Origin: UBA822 sp036336795
Lineage (GTDB): Bacteria > Gemmatimonadota > Gemmatimonadetes > Longimicrobiales > Gaopeijiaceae
Reading direction: 5' to 3'
Assembly: GCA_036336795.1 (NCBI GenBank)
Contig: JAYZFL010000020.1
Location: 1 to 40,740 of the forward strand
Length of the DNA stretch: 40,740 nt
How positions within the stretch are numbered: position 1 is the first letter of the stretch; the number at the start of each line of letters is the position of its first letter. The notes under the pieces were generated by a model. It worked only from the letters and a program-made list of their open reading frames with translations, was not told where the DNA came from and ran no database searches. The position numbers were made by a program, and so were the translations under genes. Below, in pieces: positions 33,075-40,740 of this stretch.

Positions 33075-34457
33075 CTAAGAAACCGGCCTGAAACGCGGTA
33101 CTGGTCCGTTATCCCAATCTTGGACGCTCGAGATATTGGGCATGCCCCAATCCTCTCCGTTCCAGCCCTCAAAGCCATCCATCTTCAATATCCACAGCCC
33201 GGTGATGAAGCTACTCACGACTATCACACCGTCCTCGTTCCGCACGTCAACTCCCCATGCCCCTTGGAACATGGAGTTCGGATTCGCAAGTGTACCGTCT
33301 GGTCCGTCCCAAGTATCGTAATATCCCACAGTATACGGGTTCGTGGGGTCCATCATGTTGAACACCTGCATCCCGTCGTCCAATGCAGCCACGAAGACGT
33401 ACGGCCAACGCACCTCATGATTATGTGAAAAGTTTTTCCAGTTTGCTGTCCATGCTCCGATGGGCCGACTGATCGTGGGGACATCGCCGTCCAACCCCGG
33501 TTTCAAGTCGAAGATCGACAGTGGTGCGGTCCTGTGTTCGACCTCGGTCACAGCGTACCGTCCGTCTGGAGTTGGCGTGATGGTGTGCCCGTACCGTACC
33601 CCGGCGATATTAGTCATAGATGTGAGCATCTGGGCGTCGTCTAGGTTGGTTATGTCGTAGACGTAATACCCGCCCGCCCCTGCTCCGTAAAACCGGTCCT
33701 GCCCGCTGTCCGGATGATAAGCGATGTAGTAATCATGGTAGCCGCGCGTGCCATCGGGATTCGGTACCCGGCCCACCAGCCCGAAGTCGTCGTCACCGGC
33801 CAAGAACAAGTCCATGTCGTACACGTGCGCCGATGGTTCACCAACTGTAGCGAAGAGCAGGTTCCGACCGTCGGAGTGCTTGTACATGAAAATGTTGTGG
33901 AATCCGCCTCGTTGAAGCGGACCTTGGAGTCTTCCGACTTCTCTCACTTGGGATGGATCCGGCAACCCTGTCACGTCGAAAACGATTGCACCCAGGTCGG
34001 AATCGGGTCCGCCACCCCCGAATTGGAACGACTGCACATAGTAGTAGCGTCCATTCGACTTGAAATACTTCCCGTCGAGTGCTCCAGAGCCCTGGTGGAG
34101 CATGGGGTTGTCCACGGTCCACTTGTAGATCACCTCAGCATGCTCAGGGTCCTCGATACTGATGATCGAGAAACTGGTGGGTGGAAAGCGACTAGAAACG
34201 TATACGAAAGGCCGATCGAGATCCTGTTCCAGCTCGATATCCGCGGTGCGCCTCCCCATTGCATCAAGCCCGGAGAGGTCAGGCCGATTCGCCAATGGCG
34301 CGCCGCCCCCTAACGGAATGTGTGACAGAACGTGGACATTTCTGCTTCCCTGTTCTCCCGGTGGGCGTTGTGCGACCACCGGTACAGCATTCAGAAACAT
34401 GAGCCACAGGGTCAGAGCCGGGGTCAGAAATCTGGGATTGGCGCGTCTCCGATTCAT
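33075..34457 (-). CDS. Secreted LVIVD-repeat beta-propeller, paralogue 4
   Basis: 460 residues starting at ATG 34457, with AAGAGGT as ribosome-binding site; the in-frame ATG at 34535 is less likely as it adds a charged extension before the signal (LTPALTLWLMFLNAVPVVAQ). The mature protein begins RPPGEQGSRNVHVLSHIPLGG and has an insertion of about 15 residues (APLANRPDLSGLDAMGRR) before the conserved DIELEQDLDRPFVYVS. Other blocks match: GALDGKYFKSNGRYYYVQ, GGFHNIFMYKHSDGR, GYHDYYIAYHPDSGQDRFYG, HNHEVRWPYVFVAALDDGM and DGFEGWNGEDWGMPNISSVQ. It is divergent from the multicopper-oxidase-like gene across an intergenic region containing two hairpins. Function unknown. Confidence 0.87.
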   Translation of the reverse strand: MNRRRANPRFLTPALTLWLMFLNAVPVVAQRPPGEQGSRNVHVLSHIPLGGGAPLANRPDLSGLDAMGRRTADIELEQDLDRPFVYVSSRFPPTSFSIISIEDPEHAEVIYKWTVDNPMLHQGSGALDGKYFKSNGRYYYVQSFQFGGGGPDSDLGAIVFDVTGLPDPSQVREVGRLQGPLQRGGFHNIFMYKHSDGRNLLFATVGEPSAHVYDMDLFLAGDDDFGLVGRVPNPDGTRGYHDYYIAYHPDSGQDRFYGAGAGGYYVYDITNLDDAQMLTSMTNIAGVRYGHTITPTPDGRYAVTEVEHRTAPLSIFDLKPGLDGDVPTISRPIGAWTANWKNFSHNHEVRWPYVFVAALDDGMQVFNMMDPTNPYTVGYYDTWDGPDGTLANPNSMFQGAWGVDVRNEDGVIVVSSFITGLWILKMDGFEGWNGEDWGMPNISSVQDWDNGPVPRFRPVS

Positions 34458-34527
34458 GAGGGTACCTCTTGAGTATCTGGCCAGGTCAAGCTCCTGCCGA
34501 AGGATCTTATGATACCTGTGGTAGAGT

Positions 34528-34550
34528 CGTTCCACCAGCCAGGTGGGACG
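34528..34550 (+). other. Stable hairpin in divergent region
   Basis: CGTTCCACC (34528-34536) and GGTGGGACG (34542-34550) pair as nine bases with one G-U wobble around a five-base loop. It lies 51 bases before the terminator-like hairpin at 34602-34623. It could be part of a small RNA or leader, or a protein-binding inverted repeat. Confidence 0.4.
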
Positions 34551-34601
34551 CTCTGCGGTCCTCTGATGACCTCATGCTTAGTGCACATAGTTCTCCAAAA
34601 G

Positions 34602-34623
34602 ACCGCCAGTATAGGCGGTTTTT
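34602..34623 (+). terminator. Intrinsic-terminator-like hairpin upstream of the copper-protein gene
   Basis: ACCGCC (34602-34607) and GGCGGT (34614-34619) form a perfect six-base stem with the loop AGTATA; with the last stem base this gives a run of five Ts ending at 34623. On the opposite strand the same stem is followed by CTTTTGG, so it could act weakly both ways. It is 175 bases before the TTG start of the multicopper-oxidase-like gene and downstream of no annotated plus-strand gene, so it would end a small transcript or act as a leader attenuator. Confidence 0.5.
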
Positions 34624-34798
34624 GTGCCAAGATCTTCCTTGCGGTGGTCGGTTGGAACAATGATGTTTGGCCTTGAATCTGAGGGACGATCCCCGAGTTC
34701 CGGGACAAGGGGAACGGACTTGAGTTTAGAGTGACCAGAACGACCTCGAGTCGGTTGGGACAGTCGGCTTGGACTAGCCTAGTAGGAGAGCGAGAGTT

Positions 34799-36595
34799 TT
34801 GTCATACATGGCCCTAACGTCTTCCGAGACGACCCGATTCACGATCTTTGGCCTAGCTTGGACAGCCATTTTGTGTGTGTCCTGCACTACGGCATCCGTG
34901 GATGTTGAGGAAATCGCTCCGATGCCCACAAGGGATGTGATGCCAATGGACATGCCGGGCATGCAGCATGACATGGTTGGGCAAGATCTGACTGGATGGC
35001 GGATGCCCCCGATGCAGGGGATGGACATGAGCATGATGCCTTTTCTGGAGGGAGAGATTCCCACGGTCGAACCGTTCCTTCCAGGACGGGATCTCGACGA
35101 AATGCAGCGCGGTATGCTTCCAGATGCTGTCCCTCACGAGATGATCAAGTTGACCGACGGAGACGTGCTTGACCTCACGGCTGGGCTGGTACGCCGTGAG
35201 ATCGGAGGACAGAGCGTCATCATGTACGGTTTCAACAACCAGTACCCGGGACCCCTGTTGAAAGTCGAACAGCATTCGACTATCACCATCAACTTCACGA
35301 ACAACATTGAGTTTCCGACGACCCTCCGGTGGCACGGCGTCCGGTTGGAGAATCGTTTCGACGGAGTTCCGGGACTGACACAGCGCCCAGTGAGGGTAGG
35401 TGAGACCTTCCAATACGAAGTTCGATTCCCGGACCCAGGAGTTTTCTGGTATCATCCCCATCAACGCGGGGAAATCGCACAGGACCTAGGTCTTTACGGA
35501 AATATTTTGGTAGAGTCCTCGAATCCGGACTACTATGATCCGGTCAACCACGAAGAAACGTTAATCCTCGACGACATACTGATCGATGAACTGGGATTGG
35601 TGCCGTGGGGCTTGGAGGCTCCTACTCACGCACTCATGGGTCGATTCGGCAACGTCATTTTGATCAACGGTAAGACGAGCCGAAATCTCGAAGTAAAGAG
35701 AGGGGACGTGGTACGATACCAACTCACTAACGCCTCCAATACACGGATCCTCAACCTCAGCTGGGGCTCAGCGCCTATCAAGCTGATTGCTGGAGACCTG
35801 GGAAAATTTGAGCGCGATATTTGGGTCGGAAGCGTCCTCATCGCTCCAGGGCAGCGCTACGTAGCGGAGGTCAAGTTCGAGGTGGAGGGTGAATTTCCGC
35901 TGACCAGCCGGATTCAAGCGATCGATCATGCCCGTGGGGAATTCTATGCTCACATCGATACGTTGGGGACAGTGTTCGTCGCTGACGAAACGACCGCCGT
36001 GGATCACTCAGAGACATTTAGGTTCCTCCGAGAGCACTTGGAGGCTCAAGCCGACATTGATCGGATTCGCCCCTACTTTGACCAAACCCCTTCCCGAGAA
36101 TTGGTGCTCACTCTGAGGGCGAAAGGACTGCTCATACCAATTCGTCAGATGATGGCTATCGATACGTTGTATGTTCCACCGCTGGAGTGGAATGAAACCA
36201 TGCCTATGATGAACTGGCTAGCGACAGGTAGGGAGGTGACCTGGATCCTTCCCGATGCGGCTGTCACAGAAGAAGGACAGGAGCTGAGACCGGCCATGGG
36301 ATGGAGATTTACGGAGGGTGATGTCGTCAAGATTCGACTCTTCAACGATCCGAAGTCACTGCACCCCATGAATCATCCGATGCATCTCCATGGACAACGC
36401 TTCCTGGTCCTGGAACAGGACGGTGTGCGGCTGAATGATTTCGTTTGGAGAGATACGGTGCTCGTGCCGGTCGGTTCGACGGTCGACATTTTGGTCGAGA
36501 TGTCCAATCCTGGCATGTGGATGTTCAATTGCCAGATCCCCGAGCACGTGGGTTCGGGGATGTCGATGTCATTCAGAGTGGATCCCGCGCCCTAA
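34799..36595 (+). CDS. Multicopper-oxidase-fold protein with intact type-1 but degenerate trinuclear site
   Basis: 598 residues from TTG 34799 (AGGAGAG eight bases upstream; ATG 34808 would leave 17). The N-terminus has a hydrophobic signal with ILCVSC (Cys29), probably a lipoprotein. Residues 42-80 hold 12 methionines (e.g. MPMDMPGM, GMDMSMM), like copper-handling CopA/PcoA proteins. Cupredoxin domains follow: R177-W-H179-G, H219-P-H221, and near the end H526-P-M-H529-L-H531-G and N577-C578-Q579-I-P-E-H583 with M588. The type-1 ligands (H526, C578, H583, M588) are present, but three expected trinuclear-cluster histidines are replaced (R177, N577, Q579). Oxygen reduction is therefore doubtful; electron transfer or copper binding is more likely. 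Flanked by LVIVD propeller genes on both sides. Confidence 0.88.
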   Translation: MSYMALTSSETTRFTIFGLAWTAILCVSCTTASVDVEEIAPMPTRDVMPMDMPGMQHDMVGQDLTGWRMPPMQGMDMSMMPFLEGEIPTVEPFLPGRDLDEMQRGMLPDAVPHEMIKLTDGDVLDLTAGLVRREIGGQSVIMYGFNNQYPGPLLKVEQHSTITINFTNNIEFPTTLRWHGVRLENRFDGVPGLTQRPVRVGETFQYEVRFPDPGVFWYHPHQRGEIAQDLGLYGNILVESSNPDYYDPVNHEETLILDDILIDELGLVPWGLEAPTHALMGRFGNVILINGKTSRNLEVKRGDVVRYQLTNASNTRILNLSWGSAPIKLIAGDLGKFERDIWVGSVLIAPGQRYVAEVKFEVEGEFPLTSRIQAIDHARGEFYAHIDTLGTVFVADETTAVDHSETFRFLREHLEAQADIDRIRPYFDQTPSRELVLTLRAKGLLIPIRQMMAIDTLYVPPLEWNETMPMMNWLATGREVTWILPDAAVTEEGQELRPAMGWRFTEGDVVKIRLFNDPKSLHPMNHPMHLHGQRFLVLEQDGVRLNDFVWRDTVLVPVGSTVDILVEMSNPGMWMFNCQIPEHVGSGMSMSFRVDPAP

Positions 36596-36726
36596 GATTA
36601 AGAACGGGCCTCTCACTAATATCTTTGACCTAGCATGATTCTGTTAGGAAGTTTTCTTTTCTCCTGGTGCATCTAGGGGGATCCCCATTGCTGTAGACAT
36701 TTTCCCCCTTGGAGTCTCTTAGAAAG

Positions 36727-38154
36727 TCAGTTGCCCTTTTCCCCATCACTTGTCGTTCGTGGTTGAGGGCCGCGCGGTCCGTTGTCCCAGTCTTGGGCGC
36801 TGGAAATGTTGGGCATACTCCAGTTGCGCCCGTCCCACCCCGGAAATCCCTCCATCTTGAAAGTCCACAGCCCGCTGACCATGTCACTCACCACGATTAG
36901 CCCGTCCGCGTTCCGCACGTCGACACCCCATGCACCCAGATTCACGTTGCCGTGGCCCCGGGCCATATGGGGGCCGGGATAGGTATCGTAGTAAGCTACG
37001 GTCCGTGGGTTGTACGGGTCGAACATACTGAAAACTTGAAGCCCATCTTCATAGGCTGAGACGAAGACGAAGGGCCAACGGACCTCGTGGTTATGTGATA
37101 GGTTTTGGTAGTCCGCGGTCCATGCGCTGATTGCTCGACTAACCACTGGGTTGCCGGCGGGAGACCAAGCATCCCGCAAATCAAAGAGTCGGAGTGGTTG
37201 CCATTGGTTCTCCACTTCACCCACGGCGAAAAGGCCGTCCGGTGACGGCGTAAAGGTATGGCCGTGGGCGACTCCACGGACCCCCGTGATCGACACTAGC
37301 AACTCGGGATTGGAGGTGTCTGTCACGTCAAAGACGAAGTAGCCGCCCGTACCCCCAGCCCAAAGCCGATCCTGTTGCGTGGCAGGATCGAAGCCGACGT
37401 AGTAGTCGTGCCAGCTGGCCCTTCCACCACGCATTGCCCAATACGCAGATTCCGGGACAGGCACCTGCCCCACCAGGCCCTGCGCGGGGTCTCCCGCCAG
37501 GAACTTGCCCATGTCGTAGATGTTTGCATGTGGGCCGTTCACCGTCGTAAAAAGAAGCACCCGGCCGTCGGAATGTTTGTAAGTGAATATGTTGTGGAAT
37601 CCACCGGGTGTTTCGGGGGCGGTGATCCTACCCACCTCCCGAACAGTGGAGGGGTCTGGTAACCCTGTGACGTCGAAGACAATGGCCCCCAGGTCGTTAT
37701 CCGGACCGCCCGCTCCGAACTGAGTGGATTGGACAATGTAGTATCGGCCGTCAAGCTTGAAGTATCGGCCGTCAAGTGCACCAGAGCCCTGATGGAGGGA
37801 TGAGTTCTCGATCCTCCACGAGTAGATTAGCTCTGGATTCTCAGGGTCCTCTAGGCTGATGATGTCCATGCCCGTCGGATCGAAGCGTTTTGAGACGTAT
37901 GCGTAAGGACGGTCTAACTCTTGCTCGACCTCGACGTCCGCAACGTGAAGGTAGCCTCCGAGCGGTATGTTGCCGAGGACCTTGATGTTAGGTGTGCCCC
38001 GCTGTCCCGGAGGTAGGGGATCACCAGGGTTGCCATAGTTCGGTGGATGCGGACCGTCCGGTCCCTGACCCAAGGCGGATATGGGGATCAAAGAGTAGGT
38101 AACCCAAATGACGCCAAGAGCGACCATCGCAGTGGATAGGCTTGACCGTGTCAT
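36727..38154 (-). CDS. Secreted LVIVD-repeat beta-propeller, paralogue 5
   Basis: 475 residues; GGAGAAAG precedes the ATG. The signal peptide (VALGVIWVTYSLIPISALGQ) is followed by a Pro/Gly-rich linker (GPDGPHPPNYGNPGDPLPPG) longer than in the other copies, then RGTPNIKVLGNIPLGGYL. Shared blocks: GALDGRYFKLDGRYYIVQ, GGFHNIFTYKHSDGR, SWHDYYVGFDPATQQDRLWAG, HNHEVRWPFVFVSAYEDGL, FSMFDPYNPRT and EGFPGWDGRNWSMPNISSAQ. It is the most diverged copy at the C-terminal signature and extends past the usual end with a polar tail (TTSDGEKGN). It is convergent with the multicopper-oxidase-like gene, 131 bases apart. Probably a surface or periplasmic propeller; function unknown. Confidence 0.87.
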   Translation of the reverse strand: MTRSSLSTAMVALGVIWVTYSLIPISALGQGPDGPHPPNYGNPGDPLPPGQRGTPNIKVLGNIPLGGYLHVADVEVEQELDRPYAYVSKRFDPTGMDIISLEDPENPELIYSWRIENSSLHQGSGALDGRYFKLDGRYYIVQSTQFGAGGPDNDLGAIVFDVTGLPDPSTVREVGRITAPETPGGFHNIFTYKHSDGRVLLFTTVNGPHANIYDMGKFLAGDPAQGLVGQVPVPESAYWAMRGGRASWHDYYVGFDPATQQDRLWAGGTGGYFVFDVTDTSNPELLVSITGVRGVAHGHTFTPSPDGLFAVGEVENQWQPLRLFDLRDAWSPAGNPVVSRAISAWTADYQNLSHNHEVRWPFVFVSAYEDGLQVFSMFDPYNPRTVAYYDTYPGPHMARGHGNVNLGAWGVDVRNADGLIVVSDMVSGLWTFKMEGFPGWDGRNWSMPNISSAQDWDNGPRGPQPRTTSDGEKGN

Positions 38155-38367
38155 ACGACTTTCTCCGTAGAGAGACTACATGTCCGATATGGTGGATGGG
38201 GAAGAAGGGGTGGTGAGGGTTGAAGGCACAGGTACCGACGAGGTTCGTTCGCACTCCTAGGCGAGTATTGGAACCAAATCATAAGCACCACCGGAGGGAC
38301 TAAACCTTTCTAGGTCGCGAAAATACTACCTGTAGTTCGTCTTTAGCAAGGTGACCGCTTTAACTTC

Positions 38368-38934
38368 TCAGGCCGGATATTCCGCTGAACCGATAATCAA
38401 ATCCACGATTGCAAGCAGCCAGATGTGATGTGTCATTTCCACAACGTTGTAGGCCTGGCAGTCCACCCAGAAGTTAATGGAACCCAGTTGCCGCAGGGGA
38501 TTATCGGCTTTGAAACCTGAAAACGTAATGACTTCGATTCCCGCTTGTTTGGCTCTCTCTGCCGCACGCAACACGTTTTCTGATTGGCCGCTGGAGCTGA
38601 TGAGTACCACGACGTCACCCTCATCAGCGTAAAAGTCAACGGCTTTCGCCATCCATTCCTCGTAACCGTAATCGTTAGCAAAGCAAGTGATGAGGTCAGC
38701 TTCGTTGAAATTTACGGCACGGATTTTCGCATTCTTGGTCAGATCCACCGCGCAGTGACTCGCTATAGCTGCGCTACCACCATTGCCCAAGAAAATGACT
38801 TTATTCCCACGAGTTTGGGCATCCTGCCAATGAACTCTTGCCTCCAAAAGATCACCATGCACTGACTCATCGAAGATGGAAGTCTTATAAAGATCTAGGT
38901 AACTCCTTAGCCAAATCCGCTCACTATCGGTCAT
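38368..38934 (-). CDS. gmhA: SIS-domain sugar isomerase, phosphoheptose isomerase (GmhA-like)
   Basis: 188 residues, cytoplasmic, one SIS domain. The phosphosugar-binding motif GNGGSAAIASH (residues 50-60) is characteristic of GmhA, followed by VVVLISSSGQSENVL. Sedoheptulose-7-phosphate isomerase converts sedoheptulose 7-phosphate to D-glycero-D-manno-heptose 7-phosphate, the first step to activated heptose. Its ATG directly follows the stop of the upstream kinase gene with no gap, so the two are translationally linked. The GmhA plus GHMP-kinase pair points to the GDP- or ADP-heptose route for surface polysaccharide or S-layer glycan. Length (about 190) is normal. Base composition is lower in GC than the genes to the left. 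Confidence 0.88.
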   Translation of the reverse strand: MTDSERIWLRSYLDLYKTSIFDESVHGDLLEARVHWQDAQTRGNKVIFLGNGGSAAIASHCAVDLTKNAKIRAVNFNEADLITCFANDYGYEEWMAKAVDFYADEGDVVVLISSSGQSENVLRAAERAKQAGIEVITFSGFKADNPLRQLGSINFWVDCQAYNVVEMTHHIWLLAIVDLIIGSAEYPA

Positions 38935-39939
38935 TTATTGGTCGTCCGGTTGCTCATGAGATCTTCTCTTGTTAAAGATGATCTTACTCCCATCCGGTTC
39001 CAGCACGAACGAAAACTCCCGGTAATCTTTCAGCGCCTCACACACAGCGCTTTGCTTCTCTATCGGCACATAAACCAGGAGAAAGCCACCGCCACCGGCT
39101 CCGCAGATCTTCCCGCCTACTGCGCCAGCGGCTCGTGCTCTGTGGTACATTTCGTCGATCACCGGGTTGGAAACCTTCCCGGAAAGCTGCTTCTTCAATC
39201 CCCATGCATTGTGGAGGATGCGTCCTACTTCGTGGTAACACGTATCATTCTCGAGAACGTCTCGAACGTGTGGAACCGTATCCCTGATTTGTCGGAGAAT
39301 TTGCATCTTGTTATGGGTTTCTGCTTTCTGCTTTGCAAGAATATCGGACGATTGCCTAGTTATGTCCGTGTAGAAAAGAAGCAAGTTCGAGCCAAACTCA
39401 CGACGCAGAGAGTCATGGTTCCTTAAAGTTTCTACTTTTATGGTATCATTCGAATGGAATGTTATCTCCCGAAAACCTCCGTAGGCGGCAATATATTGAT
39501 CCTGTTTGCCGATGGGTTTAGAAAGAATATCTATCTCGATTTCACACGCCTCCTGCGCCAATTGTTCTGTAGTGACCTGTTTCTCCTGAAAAGCATAGAA
39601 TGCATGGAGTAGGCCTACTGTTATGCTGCTGCTGCTGCCCAAACCGGAACCTTCAGACGGGACATCGGCCAGAGTGGTGATCTCCACGCCGGAATTAATC
39701 CCTGTTTTCAGCATTGATTCTCTAATCAAGTCATGCTTGATATCTGAAACAGAATGAACAGTCTCTCTGGCAGTGTAGTTTAGGACAATCAAGTCATCAA
39801 AACGCTCCTTGATCACCACGAACACGTACTTGTCAATTGAAGACGACAGTACTTTGCCGGGTTCACTCCCCCAGAATTCCTTCAAATCAGTTCCGCCACC
39901 AGCGAAAGAGATGCGTAAAGGTGTCTGCGAGATAATCAA
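38935..39939 (-). CDS. hddA: GHMP kinase, D-glycero-D-manno-heptose 7-phosphate kinase-like
   Basis: 334-residue cytoplasmic sugar kinase. It begins PLRISFAGGGTDLKEFW, the N-terminal signature of HddA and related sugar kinases, and has the GHMP ATP-binding loop P94-SEGSGLGSSSS (to 105) and a C-terminal GGKICGAGGGGFLLVYV. Start is TTG 39939, with AAGGA seven bases upstream and the signature beginning at once. HddA phosphorylates heptose 7-phosphate to the 1,7-bisphosphate. The next gene, gmhA-like, starts immediately after its stop. A related fucokinase or other GHMP sugar kinase is possible, but the GmhA neighbour favours heptose. Codon and base composition are AT-richer than the rest of the window. 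Confidence 0.87.
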   Translation of the reverse strand: MIISQTPLRISFAGGGTDLKEFWGSEPGKVLSSSIDKYVFVVIKERFDDLIVLNYTARETVHSVSDIKHDLIRESMLKTGINSGVEITTLADVPSEGSGLGSSSSITVGLLHAFYAFQEKQVTTEQLAQEACEIEIDILSKPIGKQDQYIAAYGGFREITFHSNDTIKVETLRNHDSLRREFGSNLLLFYTDITRQSSDILAKQKAETHNKMQILRQIRDTVPHVRDVLENDTCYHEVGRILHNAWGLKKQLSGKVSNPVIDEMYHRARAAGAVGGKICGAGGGGFLLVYVPIEKQSAVCEALKDYREFSFVLEPDGSKIIFNKRRSHEQPDDQ

Positions 39940-40382
39940 CGTTTATTCCTTAATTATTGCGGACCCTGTATTAGGGAGGTTAGAGAAGGGAAGTGAACCA
40001 GGCGCCTGGGGGCTAACGTTGTTGAGGACTTCTGGAGAGGAGCTGGCCCCGCCAGCGAGTCACGCAGAAGGTGTACAAAGATCGTATATCTTCTTAGCTC
40101 CATCTACAAGGTGACACTTCTCGGTCCAGCCTCCGTTATGTCCCTGGCAACTTGACCCACGACCCTGGCAGACCTTCTACGTGATGCGTCGGATCTCATT
40201 GCCTACATCAACCTTAAGAGTTAGGCGCTCCCCGGTTGCTTTCGCCCCCGGTTGATGGTTGAGTTGTGGTTTGTTCTACTCCTCTTCGGCGGGGGCACGA
40301 TAGATGAGCTCACGCTCTTAGGTTAGCCCGACATCGCGCTTCTTCGCGACTGAACCCACCCGCCCTATTGCAGCATTACAGA
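39940..40382. other. 443-base gap between galE and the heptose genes
   Basis: No gene was recognised on either strand. It holds a perfect 12-base palindrome CCAGGCGCCTGG (39998-40009), a small GC-rich hairpin GCTGGC/GCCAGC with a 3-base loop (40042-40056), an eight-base direct repeat CCCTGGCA at 40142-40149 and 40163-40170, and a short stem TCGCG/CGCGA (40334-40349) shortly after the galE stop on the minus strand. The promoter for the kinase and isomerase genes probably lies near the left end. The long gap at a composition boundary suggests rearrangement. Confidence 0.45.
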
Positions 40383-40740
40383 TCAATACTGTGGGTGATT
40401 TCGCCACTCGTAGGTAGATCTTATGATATCCTCCAGAGTGTACTTCGGCGACCAGCCAAGAACTTCCTGTGCCTTCTTATGTGACGCGACAAGGCTGCCG
40501 GGGTCACCAGGGCGGGAAGGTGCATGTTTTCGGGGAATCTCACACCCCAAGACTCTCTGAGTCACTTCGATCACTTCCAATACAGAGTAACCATTACCTG
40601 TGCCAAGATTCAAAGCTCCATTGGGAACGTTATCAAGAGATTCCATAGCGAGTATATGGGCCATGGCGATATTCGAGACGTGGATATAATCACGAACTCC
40701 CGTACCGTCTTTTGTGGGATAGTCACTACCGAACACTTCG
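40383..40740 (-). CDS. galE: UDP-glucose 4-epimerase, C-terminal part (cut by window edge)
   Basis: The last about 119 residues of a short-chain-dehydrogenase-type sugar epimerase; the frame continues past the right edge, and the apparent start at 40736 is an internal GTG valine. GalE hallmarks: VFGSDYPTKDGTGVRDYIHV, ALNLGTGNGYSVLEVI, RPGDPGSLVASHKKAQEVLGW and the end typical of the family. GalE interconverts UDP-glucose and UDP-galactose for surface glycans, fitting the neighbouring heptose genes. The NAD-binding and catalytic Tyr-Lys regions are outside the window, so activity cannot be judged. Confidence 0.92.
   Translation of the reverse strand, partial: EVFGSDYPTKDGTGVRDYIHVSNIAMAHILAMESLDNVPNGALNLGTGNGYSVLEVIEVTQRVLGCEIPRKHAPSRPGDPGSLVASHKKAQEVLGWSPKYTLEDIIRSTYEWRNHPQY

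Larger units (their letters stand above)
34458..34798. other. 341-base divergent intergenic region rich in hairpins
   Basis: Lies between paralogue 4 (-) and the multicopper-oxidase-like gene (+). Read on the plus strand it holds a nine-base-stem hairpin with one G-U pair at 34528-34550, a terminator-like hairpin at 34602-34623, and a weaker hairpin near 34700-34720 (GTTCC paired with GGAAC). A possible plus-strand -10-like TATGAT is seen at 34508-34513 with no good -35. Both gene promoters must be here. The arrangement could be a regulated leader of the copper-protein gene or a small RNA ending at 34623; neither is proven. Confidence 0.4.

Noticed and set aside
27702..38154. LVIVD cluster as a transposon-driven amplification
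   Set aside because: No transposase, terminal inverted repeats or target-site duplications were seen at the borders.
39940..40382. tRNA or small RNA gene
   Set aside because: No cloverleaf arms or conserved loop bases were found; only isolated short hairpins.

Overview
The window looks like a chromosomal stretch from a Gram-negative bacterium with a very large secretome, most plausibly an uncultured member of the Gemmatimonadota. This is an inference from gene style: many Sec, Tat or lipoprotein-type exported hydrolases, degenerate amidohydrolases, DPP-IV-like peptidases, a stand-alone TonB-plug protein and LVIVD-repeat propellers. No rRNA, tRNA, CRISPR array or insertion sequence was recognised.

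Layout. 1-2.6 kb (+): the end of a metal-dependent amidohydrolase followed by a paralogue that has lost its metal ligands. 2.7-5.9 kb (-): an exported PD40-propeller/CehA-type metallohydrolase followed closely by yajQ. 6.1-10 kb (+): an S9 peptidase and a beta-lactamase-fold serine hydrolase. 10.1-16.5 kb (+): a tight four-gene operon of a GcvT-like protein, two tandem CrtI/PYROXD2-type FAD oxidoreductases and a CocE/NonD-type hydrolase. 16.5-18.8 kb: a cytochrome c/YVTN-propeller protein divergent from a cupredoxin-like protein. 18.9-27.6 kb: epoxide hydrolase, glycosylasparaginase (-), plug-domain protein, amidohydrolase, M28 aminopeptidase and a DUF885-like lipoprotein.

27.7-38.2 kb is the most unusual region. 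It holds five paralogous secreted LVIVD-repeat beta-propellers (three +, two -), an unrecognised small exported protein, and a multicopper-oxidase-fold protein. The latter keeps its type-1 copper ligands but has lost three histidines expected in the trinuclear cluster, and it carries a Met-rich N-terminal segment. A terminator-like hairpin lies in the divergent intergenic region before it.

38.4-40.7 kb (-) has visibly lower GC and holds surface-sugar genes: a GmhA-like SIS isomerase, a heptose-7-phosphate kinase-like GHMP kinase, and the C-terminal part of galE. This is probably the edge of a polysaccharide locus.

Taken together, the first 27 kb reads as scavenging of peptides, esters, amides and methylated compounds outside the cytoplasm. 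The 27.7-38.2 kb block looks like a periplasmic or surface propeller and copper-protein module of unknown role.
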